A stretch of DNA of 32,500 nt from NCBI GenBank assembly GCA_015064505.1, contig SVSB01000031.1, positions 1 through 32,500 of the forward strand. The letters are read 5' to 3'. The translations under genes were made by a program, and so were the position numbers. This DNA is from Oscillospiraceae bacterium. Lineage in GTDB: Bacteria; Bacillota; Clostridia; Oscillospirales; CAG-272. A model generated the notes under the pieces. The model was not told where the DNA came from. It ran no database searches and saw only the letters and a program-made list of their open reading frames with translations. This document shows positions 1 through 9,193 of this stretch, piece by piece (within the stretch, counting starts at the first letter, position 1; each line of letters opens with the position of its first letter).

Positions 1-710
1 CGACCGGTAGCAACGGTACCACGGCCGGAGATGGAGAATACGTCCTCGACGGGCATAAGGAAGGGAAGGTCTGCCATTCTGTCGGGAGTAGGAATGTACT
101 CGTCAACAGCGTCCATAAGCTCCTTCATGCAAACGTACTCGGGAGCGTTAGGATCGGTGCTGGTGGACTCGAGAGCGTCGCGGGAAGAACCACGGATTAT
201 CGGAATATCGTCGCCGGGGAAATCGTACTCGCTGAGGAGGTCACGAACTTCCATCTCTACGAGATCGAGAAGCTCGTCGTCGTCAACGAGGTCGCACTTG
301 TTAAGGAATACAACGATTGCGGGAACGCCAACCTGACGAGCAAGAAGAACGTGCTCGCGGGTCTGCTGAAGAGGACCGTCGGTACCTGCAACTACGAGGA
401 TAGCGCCATCCATCTGAGCAGCACCGGTGATCATGTTCTTAACGTAGTCGGCGTGGCCGGGGCAGTCAACGTGAGCGTAGTGACGAGCTGCGGTCTCGTA
501 CTCAACGTGACGGGTGTTGATCGTGATACCTCTTGCCTTCTCCTCGGGAGCGTTATCGATCTGGTCGTATGCCATGAAATCGATGTTACCGTTGGAGAGA
601 GAAAGGAACTTGGTGATAGCTGCGGTGGTAGTGGTCTTACCGTGGTCAACGTGGCCGATAGTACCAATGTTGACGTGGGGCTTGGTTCTTTCAAATTTTG
701 CCTTTGCCAT
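1..710 (-). CDS. tuf: Elongation factor Tu, 3' end outside window
   Basis: EF-Tu is the GTPase that brings aminoacyl-tRNA to the ribosome A site. The window holds the first 236 codons; the gene runs off the left edge. The G domain is clear: the P-loop GHVDHGKTT near residue 18, the switch I segment [19 protein letters not shown] (G3) and NKCDLVD (G4). The ATG at 708-710 follows an AGGAGG at 719-724, which fixes the start at [14 protein letters not shown]. It is the last gene of the str operon seen here, 58 bp after fusA, and is probably co-transcribed with it. It encodes a normal translation factor; only the C-terminal domains 2 and 3 are missing. Confidence 0.98.
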   Translation of the reverse strand, partial: MAKAKFERTKPHVNIGTIGHVDHGKTTTTAAITKFLSLSNGNIDFMAYDQIDNAPEEKARGITINTRHVEYETAARHYAHVDCPGHADYVKNMITGAAQMDGAILVVAGTDGPLQQTREHVLLARQVGVPAIVVFLNKCDLVDDDELLDLVEMEVRDLLSEYDFPGDDIPIIRGSSRDALESTSTDPNAPEYVCMKELMDAVDEYIPTPDRMADLPFLMPVEDVFSISGRGTVATG

Positions 711-768
711 TTTGTTTTCCTCCTGTAATTTGTGTTTGTTTATAGTTTAAATTTTATTATTAAGATAC

Positions 769-2886
769 TTATCTGTTCTCGCGGTGAGCGATGATGGTAT
801 CCTGGATGCTCTTGGGCACCTCAGCGAAGTGGCTGGGCTCCATGGAGTAGCTTGCACGGCCCTGGGTTCTGGAACGGAGGGCAGTTGCATAACCGAACAT
901 CTCGGAAAGCGGAACGTGGCAGGTGATCTGCTGAGCGCCGCTTACGGGGTCCATACCGAGGATCTGGCCGCGGCGGGAGCTGATATCTCCCATTACGTCT
1001 CCCATGTAATCATCGGGAGTAGTAACTACGACCTTCATGATAGGCTCGGTAAGAACGGGGTCTGCCTTTCTCATAGCTTCCTTGAACGCCATAGAACCGG
1101 CGATCTTGAACGCCATCTCGGAAGAGTCGACCTCGTGGTAAGAACCATCGTAGAGGTTGACCTTAACGTCAACTACGTTGTAGCCTGCAAGTACACCGGT
1201 CTCCATAGCACCGCGGATACCTGCGTCAACAGGTCCGATGAATTCCTTGGGAATTGCACCGCCGGTAACGGAGTTGATGAACTCGTAGCCCTTGCCGGGC
1301 TCGTTGGGCTCGATGGTGATCTTAACGTGACCGTACTGACCCTTACCACCGGACTGACGTGCGTACTTGGTATCCTGATCTGCCTTGCGGCGGATGGTCT
1401 CCTTGTATGCAACCTGAGGCTTACCAACGTTTGCCTCTACCTTGAACTCGCGCAGAAGTCTGTCAACGATGATCTCAAGGTGAAGCTCGCCCATTCCGGC
1501 GATGATGGTCTGACCGGTCTCGTCATCGGTGTAGGTACGGAAGGTGGGGTCCTCCTCTGCAAGCTTTGCAAGAGCGATACCCATCTTCTCCTGACCTGCC
1601 TTGGTCTTGGGCTCGATAGCTACGCGAATAACGGGCTCCGGGAACTCCATAGACTCAAGAATGATGGGTGCCTTGTCGTCGCAGAAGGTATCACCGGTGG
1701 TGGTGTTCTTAACTGCAACAACTGCGGCGATATCGCCTGCATGTACCTCATCAAGGTCGGTTCTGTCGTTTGCGTGCATCTGAAGAATACGGCCGAAGCG
1801 CTCGCGTCCGCCCTTGGAGGAGTTGTAAATAACGTCGCCTGCCTTAGCGGTACCGGAGTATACGCGGAAGAAGCAAAGCTTTCCAACGTAGGGGTCGGTC
1901 ATGATCTTGAATGCAAGTGCAGAGAAGGGAGCGTTGTCGTCCGCAGGTCTGCAATCCTCCTCGCCGTCAGGAGTAACACCCTTGATGGCGGGAATGTCGA
2001 GAGGAGAGGGCATATAGTCGAGAACCGCGTCAAGGAGCTTCTGAACGCCCTTGTTACGGTAAGAGGTTCCGCAAACTACGGGAACGATAAGGTTATCGAT
2101 GGTAGCCTTGCGGAGAGCCGCCTTAAGCTCGTCGATGGAGATCTCCTCACCCTCGAAGAACTTTTCCATCAGCTCGTCATCCGTGGAGCAGATGGCCTCA
2201 ACCATTGCATCGTGATACTCCTGAGCCTTTTCCTGCATATCAGCGGGAATAGCCTCAACGCGCATATCCTTACCAAGCTCGTCGTAATAAACGTCAGCCT
2301 CCATGGTCATCAGGTCGATGATACCGCGGAAGTCGGATTCAGCACCGATGGGGAGCTGGATCGGAACGGGATTGGTACGCAGACGCTCCTTCATCATGTC
2401 AACGACACGGTAGAAGTTTGCACCGGTAATGTCCATCTTGTTGATGTAAGCCATACGCGGTACGCCGTACTTGTCTGCCTGGCGCCATACGGTCTCGGAC
2501 TGGGGCTCAACGCCACCCTTTGCGCAGAAAACGGTAACGGAACCGTCAAGCACGCGGAGAGAACGCTCAACCTCTACGGTAAAGTCAACGTGACCGGGGG
2601 TATCGATTATATTGATTCTGTGCTTGTTCGCGTTAGCGGCAGCAGGATCATCGTGGTACTTGGTGTGGGTCCAATAGCAGGTGGTAGCAGCGGAAGTGAT
2701 GGTAATACCTCTCTCCTGCTCCTGAGCCATCCAGTCCATGGTAGCCGCACCCTCGTGGGTCTCACCAAGCTTGTGAGTTCTACCGGTGTAGAAAAGTATA
2801 CGCTCGGTAGTGGTGGTCTTACCGGCATCGATGTGGGCCATGATACCGATATTTCTTGTCTTTTGAAGCGAAATATCTCTAGCCAT
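769..2886 (-). CDS. fusA: Elongation factor G
   Basis: EF-G is the ribosomal translocase, a cytoplasmic GTPase that also acts in ribosome recycling. The 705 residues match the usual family length of about 690-705. The P-loop [14 protein letters not shown] lies near residue 17, followed by [21 protein letters not shown] and NKMD of the G domain. The later domains follow in order, including the conserved GQYGHV segment and the C-terminal RRGQILGM region of domain V. The ATG is preceded by an AAGGAG box 33 bp or less after the rpsG stop, as expected for a coupled str operon. A long open frame on the opposite strand is a shadow of this gene's strong codon bias. Confidence 0.98.
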   Translation of the reverse strand: MARDISLQKTRNIGIMAHIDAGKTTTTERILFYTGRTHKLGETHEGAATMDWMAQEQERGITITSAATTCYWTHTKYHDDPAAANANKHRINIIDTPGHVDFTVEVERSLRVLDGSVTVFCAKGGVEPQSETVWRQADKYGVPRMAYINKMDITGANFYRVVDMMKERLRTNPVPIQLPIGAESDFRGIIDLMTMEADVYYDELGKDMRVEAIPADMQEKAQEYHDAMVEAICSTDDELMEKFFEGEEISIDELKAALRKATIDNLIVPVVCGTSYRNKGVQKLLDAVLDYMPSPLDIPAIKGVTPDGEEDCRPADDNAPFSALAFKIMTDPYVGKLCFFRVYSGTAKAGDVIYNSSKGGRERFGRILQMHANDRTDLDEVHAGDIAAVVAVKNTTTGDTFCDDKAPIILESMEFPEPVIRVAIEPKTKAGQEKMGIALAKLAEEDPTFRTYTDDETGQTIIAGMGELHLEIIVDRLLREFKVEANVGKPQVAYKETIRRKADQDTKYARQSGGKGQYGHVKITIEPNEPGKGYEFINSVTGGAIPKEFIGPVDAGIRGAMETGVLAGYNVVDVKVNLYDGSYHEVDSSEMAFKIAGSMAFKEAMRKADPVLTEPIMKVVVTTPDDYMGDVMGDISSRRGQILGMDPVSGAQQITCHVPLSEMFGYATALRSRTQGRASYSMEPSHFAEVPKSIQDTIIAHRENR

Positions 2887-2919
2887 AAATGCTGTTTCTC
2901 CTTAAAAGCAATTCGCCTA

Positions 2920-3390
2920 TCAATATCTGTAATGGGCGAAAGCCTTGTTCGCCTCTGCCATTCTGTGCGTTTCTTCTTTCTTCTTGAACGCACCGCCGGC
3001 ACTGTTCTTAGCATCAAGGATCTCTGCTGCAAGTCTCTCAGCCATGGTTCTCTCGGAACGGCTTCTGGAGAATGCAACGATCCATCTCAGACCGAGGGTC
3101 TGACGACGCTCTGCACGTACTTCCATAGGAACCTGGTAGTTAGAACCACCAACGCGGCGAGCCTTAACCTCAAGAACGGGCATTACGTTCTCAAGTGCTG
3201 CCTGGAATACTTCCAGAGCATTCTGGCCTGCCTTAGCCTCTACTTCAGCAAAAGCATCGTATACGATCTTCTGGGCAACACCCTTCTTACCGTCAAGCAT
3301 AATGTTGTTAACAAGCTTGGTTACGAGCTTGGAATTGTAGAGAGGATCCGGGAGTACGTCTCTTTTAGAAATTTGTCCTCTTCTTGGCAC
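2920..3390 (-). CDS. rpsG: 30S ribosomal protein S7
   Basis: S7 is a primary assembly protein of the 30S head and binds the 3' domain of 16S rRNA near the decoding centre. The 156 residues match the family length. The N-terminal PRRGQ, the [13 protein letters not shown] helix, the VGGSNYQVP beta-hairpin and the [14 protein letters not shown] segment are typical. The start codon is GTG at 3388-3390, supported by a strong GAAGGAGGG just upstream. The 171-bp gap to rpsL is longer than usual for this gene pair. In E. coli this spacer is where S7 represses its own operon, so an equivalent leader could sit here; that is inference. Confidence 0.97.
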   Translation of the reverse strand: MPRRGQISKRDVLPDPLYNSKLVTKLVNNIMLDGKKGVAQKIVYDAFAEVEAKAGQNALEVFQAALENVMPVLEVKARRVGGSNYQVPMEVRAERRQTLGLRWIVAFSRSRSERTMAERLAAEILDAKNSAGGAFKKKEETHRMAEANKAFAHYRY

Positions 3391-3561
3391 TTTTTCTTCC
3401 CTCCTTCATAATAATTATGAGTTCACAGGTACTCGAAAGACTTCTTCCGTAAGTGCAATCTGATTGATACGGGGATGTATAGCAAGGAAAGCATGTCCTT
3501 TATCCGGGTAATCACATCGACGGCACAAAACGTCCATACGTTTATTTAATTTATGGAAGTC

Positions 3562-3975
3562 TTATTTCTTAGGTCTCTTTGCGCCGTACTTGGAACGGCT
3601 CTGGTTACGTCCTGCAACGCCCTGAGCATCAAGTGTTCCGCGTATGATGTGGTAACGGCATCCGGGCAGGTCACGTACACGGCCGCCGCGAATAAGAACG
3701 ACGGAGTGCTCCTGAAGGTTGTGGCCAATTCCGGGAATGTAGGTTGTTGCCTCAAGACCGTTAGTAAGTCTTACTCTGGCGATCTTACGGAGCGCGGAGT
3801 TAGGCTTCTTAGGGCTTACGGTAGTAACCTTGGTGCAAACGCCTCTCTTCTGGGGAGAAGGCAAGTCGGTGGGTACGTTCTCAAGGGAGTTGAAGCCCTT
3901 CTGAAGTACGGGAGACTTGGACTTGTACTGGCTCTTTGCACGACCGTTTTTTACCAGCTGATTAAAGGTTGGCAT
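3562..3975 (-). CDS. rpsL: 30S ribosomal protein S12
   Basis: S12 lies at the 30S decoding site and affects accuracy and streptomycin response. The 137 residues fit the Gram-positive family. Landmarks are [12 protein letters not shown] at the N-terminus, the SPQKRGVC loop (lysine retained at the classic resistance position), KKPNSALRK and [21 protein letters not shown] with the normally methylthiolated aspartate. It is the first gene of the str operon here: no rpoC or L7Ae-like gene precedes it. Instead a promoter lies about 70 bp upstream and then a nuclease gene. The RBS is an AGGAGG-like box before the ATG at 3973-3975. Confidence 0.97.
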   Translation of the reverse strand: MPTFNQLVKNGRAKSQYKSKSPVLQKGFNSLENVPTDLPSPQKRGVCTKVTTVSPKKPNSALRKIARVRLTNGLEATTYIPGIGHNLQEHSVVLIRGGRVRDLPGCRYHIIRGTLDAQGVAGRNQSRSKYGAKRPKK

Positions 3976-4047
3976 ACTGTTCCTCCTTTTCTTCGATATT
4001 GTCTTCTACGCACAAGCACACTGCTCGAACATAAATTGACAGCATAT

Positions 4048-4076
4048 ATTCTAACACAGGCAATTCTAAAAGTCAA
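4048..4076 (-). promoter_or_regulatory. Sigma-70 type promoter of the str operon
   Basis: On the minus strand TTGACT (4071-4076) is followed after exactly 17 bp by TAGAAT (4048-4053). It lies about 70 bp upstream of the rpsL start, leaving a plausible leader, and A/T-rich DNA sits just upstream of the -35 box, like an UP element. This fits a strong housekeeping promoter for rpsL-rpsG-fusA-tuf. Confidence 0.75.
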
Positions 4077-4138
4077 TATTTTTTTTAATTTTTTAAAGCA
4101 CACGGAAATTATTGCCCGTTTCGCGGGTTTTATAACCG

Positions 4139-4172
4139 AAAACGGGAACAAAACGCGTTTTGTTCCCGTTTT
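4139..4172. terminator. Perfect 34-bp palindrome, likely bidirectional terminator
   Basis: The two 17-bp arms centred at 4155/4156 pair without mismatch, with A4 at one end and T4-5 at the other. It lies between the stop of the YhcG-family gene (4292) and the str promoter. It probably ends transcription from that gene and insulates the str promoter. The stem has a GC core flanked by A/T tracts in both directions. Confidence 0.65.
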
Positions 4173-4182
4173 TGACGTAGGG

Positions 4183-4239
4183 GAGCCGTTCCGCCTCCCG
4201 CCGATAATTACGTACCGCGGGAGGGGAGACCCCTCCCCT
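4183..4239. repeat. 57-bp GC-rich repeat, copy 1
   Basis: It begins GAGCCGTTCCGCCTCCCGCC and ends in a hairpin GGGAGGGG-AGA-CCCCTCCC. A second copy at 6930-6986 in the same orientation differs at one base. The two copies bracket the nuclease and XRE genes. No coding potential is seen. Confidence 0.85.
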
Positions 4240-4291
4240 GCGTTATATATCGTTTTCCCGTCGAAGGGTTAGGAGTCCTCGACTGTCCCCC

Positions 4292-5290
4292 TCAATTTTC
4301 TGCATTTTCCGCAAGCATTGCTATCTCGCGCAGCTTTAATTCCAACAACTTTTTATCCGGCAATTTCAAAGTGTAATCGGCAACCATCGCAGGCGAAAGA
4401 TTGCTGCTTAAAGCGTATTCAACTACCGTATCATCCTTATAGGTGCAAAGTATGAGACCTACGCTGGGATTTTCGTTTGGCTTTTTCACATCCCGGTTCA
4501 GAGCTTCCAAATAAAAGTTCAATTGACCGAGATGCTCGGGCTTGAACTTGCCAACCTTCAATTCAATGGCCACAAGGCAAGAAAGGGCGCGGTTGTAGAA
4601 CAGCAGATCGATAAAGAAATCCGTGTTGCCCACTTGAACGCGATACTCCTCACCCATAAAGGTAAAGTCCTTACCGAATTCCAAAATAAACTGTTTTAAA
4701 TTTGCAATAATGGATCTACGCAAGTCTTTTTCCTTGTATTCCTCGGGAATATCCAAAAATTCCAGCACGTAGGAATCGCGAAGGGCTCCGATAGCAGGAT
4801 TTTGCGCTATTAACGCTTTGTTTTTTTCGGATGAGAGCATCGTTCTCTCAAACAGCATGCTGTCGATCTGCCTTTCAAGCTCACGCTTTCCGTAACCGTT
4901 GGCAATGCAAAGTCTCAAATAAAACTCTTTGGATTCATCGGTCTTACAGCCCGCCATGATGAGCAAATTGTTAGACCACGTAATTTCTCTCACCAGCGGT
5001 GAGAGTTTTTCGTTTCCTTTGTATGTTTCGTAAAACTGCTTCATTCGCCAAATGTTTTGTGCCGAAAAACCGCTGGCGGAAGGATATTCGCGCTTGAGAA
5101 AATCTGCAAAATCTTGAACGACGCTTTTTCCCCAACCGTCACTCACGGCTTTTTTGCTGATGTATTCTCCGATCTGCCAATACATTTCAATCATTTCGGC
5201 GTTTACCGCCCGTATCGCCCGGGTTTTTGACCGCTCGATGATTTCAATAATGCTTTCAAAATCGCCGTTGTATTTTATGATATCGGACAT
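4292..5290 (-). CDS. YhcG/DUF1016-family PDDEXK nuclease
   Basis: The 332-residue protein has the two-part layout of the YhcG family: an N-terminal DUF1016_N helical region (about residues 10-150, with EMYWQIGEYI and SAQNIWRMKQFYETY) and a C-terminal PDDEXK nuclease-like domain (about 165-320). The likely active-site residues are Asp228 (in TDFFIDLLFY) and Glu243-x-Lys245 (in VAIELKVGKF), so the fold looks catalytically intact. The exact role of YhcG proteins is not settled; many occur near restriction or other defence genes. The ATG at 5290 has a GGAGG box 7 bp upstream. Its neighbour is an XRE regulator on the same strand, about 210 bp upstream. Function as DNA nuclease is inferred from the fold. 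Confidence 0.9.
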   Translation of the reverse strand: MSDIIKYNGDFESIIEIIERSKTRAIRAVNAEMIEMYWQIGEYISKKAVSDGWGKSVVQDFADFLKREYPSASGFSAQNIWRMKQFYETYKGNEKLSPLVREITWSNNLLIMAGCKTDESKEFYLRLCIANGYGKRELERQIDSMLFERTMLSSEKNKALIAQNPAIGALRDSYVLEFLDIPEEYKEKDLRRSIIANLKQFILEFGKDFTFMGEEYRVQVGNTDFFIDLLFYNRALSCLVAIELKVGKFKPEHLGQLNFYLEALNRDVKKPNENPSVGLILCTYKDDTVVEYALSSNLSPAMVADYTLKLPDKKLLELKLREIAMLAENAEN

Positions 5291-5342
5291 TTTTAACCTC
5301 CGGTGAAGTTTAGGTGCGTGCTTTCATAGCTCGTATGCGTCA

Positions 5343-5370
5343 TTTATAGCTATGCAAAATACTTGCGCAA
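5343..5370 (-). promoter_or_regulatory. Possible promoter of the YhcG-family gene
   Basis: On the minus strand TTGCGC (5365-5370) and TATAAA (5343-5348) are 16 bp apart, about 50 bp before the ATG. The -35 box is a weak match, so this is tentative. The rest of 5291-5499 holds nothing recognisable. Confidence 0.35.
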
Positions 5371-5499
5371 TTATTGTACCGCAAATTCAAAGCGTTGTAA
5401 AGTGAAAGATGACATTTGTTACAGCTTTTGCTGATAAGCAACCATCGTAATAAATGGCTACGTAAGACAGAAAGGTGCAGCGTTCCCTTTCGGATGATC

Positions 5500-6642
5500 T
5501 TACTCTCCCCGCTTTTTACGCCACTCATCCGCAAGCGATTTCGCTTCTTCCACAGCTTTTTTAAATCGTGAATCATTTCGAACGTTTTCGAAGCCACCCT
5601 GTAAACCGGAATCTTCAGTCAACATGTGATATAAGAAAGGAGCATTCTGCATATAGTATGAGGATCCCTCAAAATCTATCGTATAACTGTCACACAACCC
5701 GGAAACAGTATATTTTTTCACAGCGATATCTCCGAAAAAGCCCGGTGCGCCCAAGGATAGGGGGACACCGTCCGGAAGTTCAAAGTGTTTTTTGTATGCA
5801 CGCATGGCTTCCTCAAATAGTTCGAACCCTTCTTCGATGCGCCCCGCGCCGAAAAGTCCCGCCGCATTCTTCATGGTGATATAAGCATACTTACAGAGCC
5901 ATCCATCAGGAATATCACCCTTTTCTCCGAAGGTTTGTATTAGCTTTCGCAAGTACCCGTAATGCTCGACAGCTTCTTTGGGATTTCCCGTGGGTTCAAC
6001 TGTTTTAGAAACGGCATGAAGCATCAGACTAAGATTGTTTTTTAGCCTCTGTTGTTTCATTTCCTCATGTTTTCCTTTGTTCAACAATCTCTCTTCAAGA
6101 ACCTCGCCACGGATATTACTATGCATTTTCGGATTCATGTTCAGCCAACGTTCTGCCTCATCGTCTTCCGCCCATCTGCTCATTGCAGCTACCGCATTGA
6201 ACCGAATGTTACTGTCTGTGCAGTACTCAATAATTCTTGTACAGGCTTCGCGCATTAAAGAAAAGTGTTTTGGAGCGTTTGCAAAGCCCCAGTCTGACAA
6301 TACTCTGATGAGAGTGTCGGCAATTTCATACTTTTCGGGATATTTGTGATAATATTCTAAGGCAAGGTTCAATTTTCTTGTGCTGTCAAATCTCCAAAAT
6401 CTCTCATAAAAGTTTTTGATATCCTCATTTACTCCGATTTCATCATTTCCCATCAGTTCATCGATGGAAATACCAAGTGCATGTGAGATACCGGGGAGAA
6501 GAGTGATATCGGGATACCCCACTTCCCTTTCCCAGCCCGAAACAGCCTGTGCAGAAATACCGATCTGATTGGCAAGCTGCTCCTGGGTCATATTTTTCTG
6601 TTTTCTGTAATAGCTTATTTTCTCACCTATGAGAAGTTTCAT
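5500..6642 (-). CDS. XRE-family transcriptional regulator with helical C-terminal domain
   Basis: The 380-residue protein starts with a classic XRE/Cro helix-turn-helix (about residues 7-61; MTQEQLANQIGISAQAVSGWE is the two-helix core). It is followed by a long helical region of about 300 residues with the look of TPR-type repeats (for example LALEYYHKYPEKYEIADTLI). This layout is common in Firmicutes, where the C-terminal part may sense a peptide or protein; that is known of the family, not shown here. The start has an AGGAG box 8 bp upstream and a strong promoter. It may regulate itself through a dyad over its -10 box, and perhaps the nuclease gene next to it. Confidence 0.9.
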   Translation of the reverse strand: MKLLIGEKISYYRKQKNMTQEQLANQIGISAQAVSGWEREVGYPDITLLPGISHALGISIDELMGNDEIGVNEDIKNFYERFWRFDSTRKLNLALEYYHKYPEKYEIADTLIRVLSDWGFANAPKHFSLMREACTRIIEYCTDSNIRFNAVAAMSRWAEDDEAERWLNMNPKMHSNIRGEVLEERLLNKGKHEEMKQQRLKNNLSLMLHAVSKTVEPTGNPKEAVEHYGYLRKLIQTFGEKGDIPDGWLCKYAYITMKNAAGLFGAGRIEEGFELFEEAMRAYKKHFELPDGVPLSLGAPGFFGDIAVKKYTVSGLCDSYTIDFEGSSYYMQNAPFLYHMLTEDSGLQGGFENVRNDSRFKKAVEEAKSLADEWRKKRGE

Positions 6643-6686
6643 ACTGCGTTTCTCCTATATGATTAAGTATCGCAGGCCCTCGATCC

Positions 6687-6721
6687 GTACTTATTATACA
6701 GTACATTAAAGATACAATCAA
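6687..6721 (-). promoter_or_regulatory. Promoter of the XRE gene with a dyad over the -10 box
   Basis: On the minus strand TTGATT (6716-6721) is spaced 17 bp from a perfect TATAAT (6693-6698). A short dyad GTACT-N8-AGTAC (6687-6704) is centred on the -10 box. A repressor bound there would block polymerase, so autoregulation by the XRE protein is plausible but inferred. Confidence 0.7.
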
Positions 6722-6929
6722 TAACGGCGTGCCGCAGAGCAACTAAAGGATTCCTTTAATTATCAAACCATTCTTTTACGCGGGAAACCCATTGTGATAT
6801 GGGGCAAAAAACGCAAAAACTTGTTTTTCCGGAAATACACAAAGAAAAACGCACAGCTGATGGCGGTACTTGCCAAAGGCTATGCGTGTTTTCTATATAT
6901 CAATTTACGTGATATTGATTGGTGGAGCC
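6722..6929. other. Intergenic stretch without recognised features
   Basis: This A/T-rich to mixed sequence lies upstream of the XRE promoter and before the second 57-bp repeat. Short open frames are present but have no RBS or recognisable protein. Confidence 0.5.
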
Positions 6930-6986
6930 GAGCCGTTCCGCCTCCCGCCTATAATTACGTACCGCGGGAGGGGAGACCCCTCCCCT
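6930..6986. repeat. 57-bp GC-rich repeat, copy 2
   Basis: It is the same as 4183-4239 apart from one base (G to T at the 21st position), in the same orientation. With copy 1 it encloses the nuclease/XRE pair in about 2.7 kb. Confidence 0.85.
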
Positions 6987-7029
6987 ACGATTCTCAATAA
7001 TCCTTGCATTACAATTATCCTGCCGCCGC

Positions 7030-7132
7030 AAAATTGTTTCGCAGACGAGGCGCAATGACGGGCGAGGGCGACGGCGTATTTAATACGCTGAGGTCGCGCC
7101 CGTCTTCGCAACGAAGTATGCGGAAGAATTTT
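7030..7132. repeat. 103-bp hairpin element with terminal inverted repeats, copy 1
   Basis: The left end AAAATTGTTTCGC (7030-7042) and right end GCGGAAGAATTTT (7120-7132) are imperfect inverted repeats with 11 of 13 matching. Inner arms GACGGGCG/CGCCCGTC and GCGTAT/ATACGC make it a nested hairpin. It ends 9 bp from the antiporter stop codon. A related element at 15294-15463 ends 8 bp from another stop. It may act as an mRNA 3' end or be a MITE/REP-like sequence. Confidence 0.7.
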
Positions 7133-7141
7133 GAAGGCAGG

Positions 7142-8440
7142 TTATTTCGTTTTTCTTTCCTTGGCTTCCGCAAGCTTCGTATGGCGGCGCATCTTTACCT
7201 CGTGAGGGATGGGGGTTATGTCGCCTGCGGCGGTAAGAGCCTGACGGGTCATAACGGGGCCGAACACCTCGTATATCAGCACCGCAAAAAGGGTGATATT
7301 ACGGATAAGGGTTCCCTCAGCGCCAAGCTGCATGGCAATGGAGCACATACCAAGAGCAACGCCCGCCTGGGGGAACAGGGTAACGCCCAGATACTTGCAT
7401 ATCTCGGGGGAGCATTTTGTCATCTTTGCGCTGACGAAGGTGCCGGAGTACTTACCGAGGCAGCGGAACAGTATGTACACGATACCGATAACAACTATCG
7501 CCCAATCGGCAAATACGGAAAGCTCCAGCTCTGCACCGCTTAATACGAAGAAGGTAGCGAACAGAGGGGAGGTCCACTTGTCCGCGCCCGCCATAAGATC
7601 GTGGGAAAGGGGGCAGATATTGCAGAACACGGTTCCCAGCATCATGCAGACGAGCAGCGAGGAGAAGGACACGTGCACGGGTCCAACGTGGAAATCTATC
7701 ATGGAGATGGCGGCGGTAAGGAATACCGCTCCGATAGTCAGATTGAGACGGTTGGTGTTGGAGTTGAAGAGCTTTTCAAGCTGAGTAAGCACCCAACCCA
7801 TAACAGCGCCGAGAAGCAGGGAGAGGAATATCTCCACGATGGGATTGACGATTATGGAGAAAAGATCCACCTGTCCGCTGACAAGTGTCTTTGCGATACC
7901 GAAGGATACGGCAAACACGATAAGACCTACCGCATCGTCAAGAGCTACTATGGGAAGAAGCAGATTGGTGAGAGGTCCCTTTGCCTTATACTGACGGACA
8001 ACCATCAGAGTTGCGGCGGGTGCCGTTGCCGTTGCAATGGCGCCAAGGGTGATAAGCTGCGGCACCGTAAGCTTATCGGGCATTATGAAATGAACCGCAA
8101 GAAGAGCAAGGTCAACGAAGAGCGTTGCCGCAAGCGCCTGAAAAACGCCGATAACGAACGCCTGCTTACCCGTCTTCTTAAGCTCCTCCATACGGAACTC
8201 GTTACCGATGGAGAAAGCAATAAAGCCAAGAGCAACCTCAGAAATAAGGGAAAGAGCCGCCACGGACTCCCCGGAGGGAAAACCAAGACCGTCTATGCCG
8301 AGAGCGCCAAGGCAGTAAGGCCCTATAAGCACTCCCGCAATAAGATATGCGGTAACTGCGGGTAATTTAAGAGGCTTGAACGCACGGGTCATCAAAAGGC
8401 CCACCATAAGGGCTACCGAAACCGAAAGTAAAGTAGTCAA
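7142..8440 (-). CDS. CPA2-type cation:proton antiporter (Kef/NapA-like)
   Basis: A multi-pass membrane transporter of about 432 residues, probably with 12-13 segments, that should exchange Na+ or K+ for H+. Typical family stretches are KLPAVTAYLIAGVLIGP in the first two helices, the TAPAATLMVVRQYKAKGPLT region and LPIVALDDAVGLIVFAV, which carries a paired Asp-Asp as in electrogenic members. The frame is open back to a GTG at 8524, but that codon lies just upstream of and beside a -10 box. A TTG at 8438-8440 has an AAAGGA box 9 bp upstream and yields a membrane-like N-terminus (TTLLSVSVALMVGLLM). No C-terminal TrkA domains are present, unlike full-length Kef. It appears to be a single-gene unit. 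Confidence 0.9.
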   Translation of the reverse strand: MTTLLSVSVALMVGLLMTRAFKPLKLPAVTAYLIAGVLIGPYCLGALGIDGLGFPSGESVAALSLISEVALGFIAFSIGNEFRMEELKKTGKQAFVIGVFQALAATLFVDLALLAVHFIMPDKLTVPQLITLGAIATATAPAATLMVVRQYKAKGPLTNLLLPIVALDDAVGLIVFAVSFGIAKTLVSGQVDLFSIIVNPIVEIFLSLLLGAVMGWVLTQLEKLFNSNTNRLNLTIGAVFLTAAISMIDFHVGPVHVSFSSLLVCMMLGTVFCNICPLSHDLMAGADKWTSPLFATFFVLSGAELELSVFADWAIVVIGIVYILFRCLGKYSGTFVSAKMTKCSPEICKYLGVTLFPQAGVALGMCSIAMQLGAEGTLIRNITLFAVLIYEVFGPVMTRQALTAAGDITPIPHEVKMRRHTKLAEAKERKTK

Positions 8441-8514
8441 AAAATCGCTTCCTTTATATATATATTGTTGATCCGCAGGGCATAAAAAAGCGCCCCGTTT
8501 TCCGCGGCTCATAT

Positions 8515-8543
8515 AGCATACCACCGTTTTGCGGAAAAATCAA
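8515..8543 (-). promoter_or_regulatory. Promoter of the antiporter gene
   Basis: On the minus strand TTGATT (8538-8543) and TATGCT (8515-8520) are 17 bp apart. The predicted transcript starts near 8508, downstream of the GTG at 8524, which rules that codon out and supports the TTG start at 8440 with a leader of about 70 nt. Confidence 0.6.
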
Positions 8544-8643
8544 GGACTTTTTAATACATTTTTGCGGGTTTTTATGGGTTTTTATGACAATTTGAGCGGA
8601 AAAGGAGATTATTCGCATCCTATCCCGAGGGAGCCTCTTGTTT

Positions 8644-8760
8644 GGCTTCCGCATACACCTCATCCACCGCTTATGTGACACCTTTCCCCTACTGGAGAAG
8701 GCTCTCGTTTGCCTTCTCCTGTGGGAGAAGGTGGCAGCCGAAGGCTGACGGATGAGGAGT
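8644..8760. repeat. CCTCATCC...GGATGAGG hairpin repeat
   Basis: The element opens with CCTCATCCACCGC and closes with GGCTGACGGATGAGG, so its ends are inverted repeats. Inside is a hairpin CCTTCTCC-TGT-GGGAGAAGG. The right half recurs at 11814-11862 and the left half at 9150-9193, 11761-11805 and 15174-15220. Such repeats are widespread in gut Clostridia genomes; no coding function is seen. Confidence 0.7.
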
Positions 8761-8810
8761 CCAATCATATTGCGCCGCAAGATCCTTTCTTAGATACACA
8801 CGGGACAGGG

Positions 8811-8858
8811 GCGCCGTCCCCTACCATGCCTCCTTCTTGAGGGTTTTGCGGGAGAAGG
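8811..8858. repeat. Short direct repeat, partner at 11470-11518
   Basis: The segment GCGCCGTCCCCTACCAT through GGGAGAAGGC is repeated near 11470-11518 with about one change. Between it and the 279-bp repeat this locus holds about 55 bp (containing CTCCCTTTGTGT-like hairpin text) that the other locus lacks. Confidence 0.65.
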
Positions 8859-8914
8859 CTCTCGTTTGCCTCCCTTGTGTAAAGGGAGGTGCCGAGGAAC
8901 GAGGCGGAGGGATT

Positions 8915-9193
8915 GTGATCGACGAAAAACAATCCCCCACCGCTTCGCGGAGCCCCCTTTGCACAAAGGGGCCTTAAGTTAGTTTGGCTTCCGAGCACAC
9001 CTCATCACCCGCTTTGCGGGAGCTTCACCTCAAGGGGAAGCCTTGAGTTAGCCTCCCTGCGGAGGGAGGTGGATTTGCCGTAGGCAAAGACGGAAGGAGT
9101 TGCGTAAAGAGGCGGCAGAGATGGTAATTGTCACTGCGCACTCACACCACATCCACCGCTAACGCGGTCCCCCTTCTCCTTCTGGGGAAGGCT
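8915..9193. repeat. 279-bp direct repeat, copy A
   Basis: Read by eye, 8915-9193 matches 11527-11805 base for base except at 9149 (A versus T). Inside are several small hairpins (CCGCTTTGCGGG, CTCCCTGCGGAG) and TTTGCCGTAGGCAAA. Together with copy B it flanks the XRE/DUF4230 genes at a distance of 2612 bp. No gene is seen. Confidence 0.85.

Noticed and set aside
784..3411. 875-residue open frame on the plus strand
   Set aside because: It is antisense to fusA and rpsG, whose identity is certain; codon bias keeps the opposite frame open. No RBS or known domain.
8441..8524. N-terminal extension of the antiporter to GTG 8524
   Set aside because: The -10 box lies at 8515-8520, so the codon is upstream of the predicted transcript; TTG 8440 has a proper RBS.
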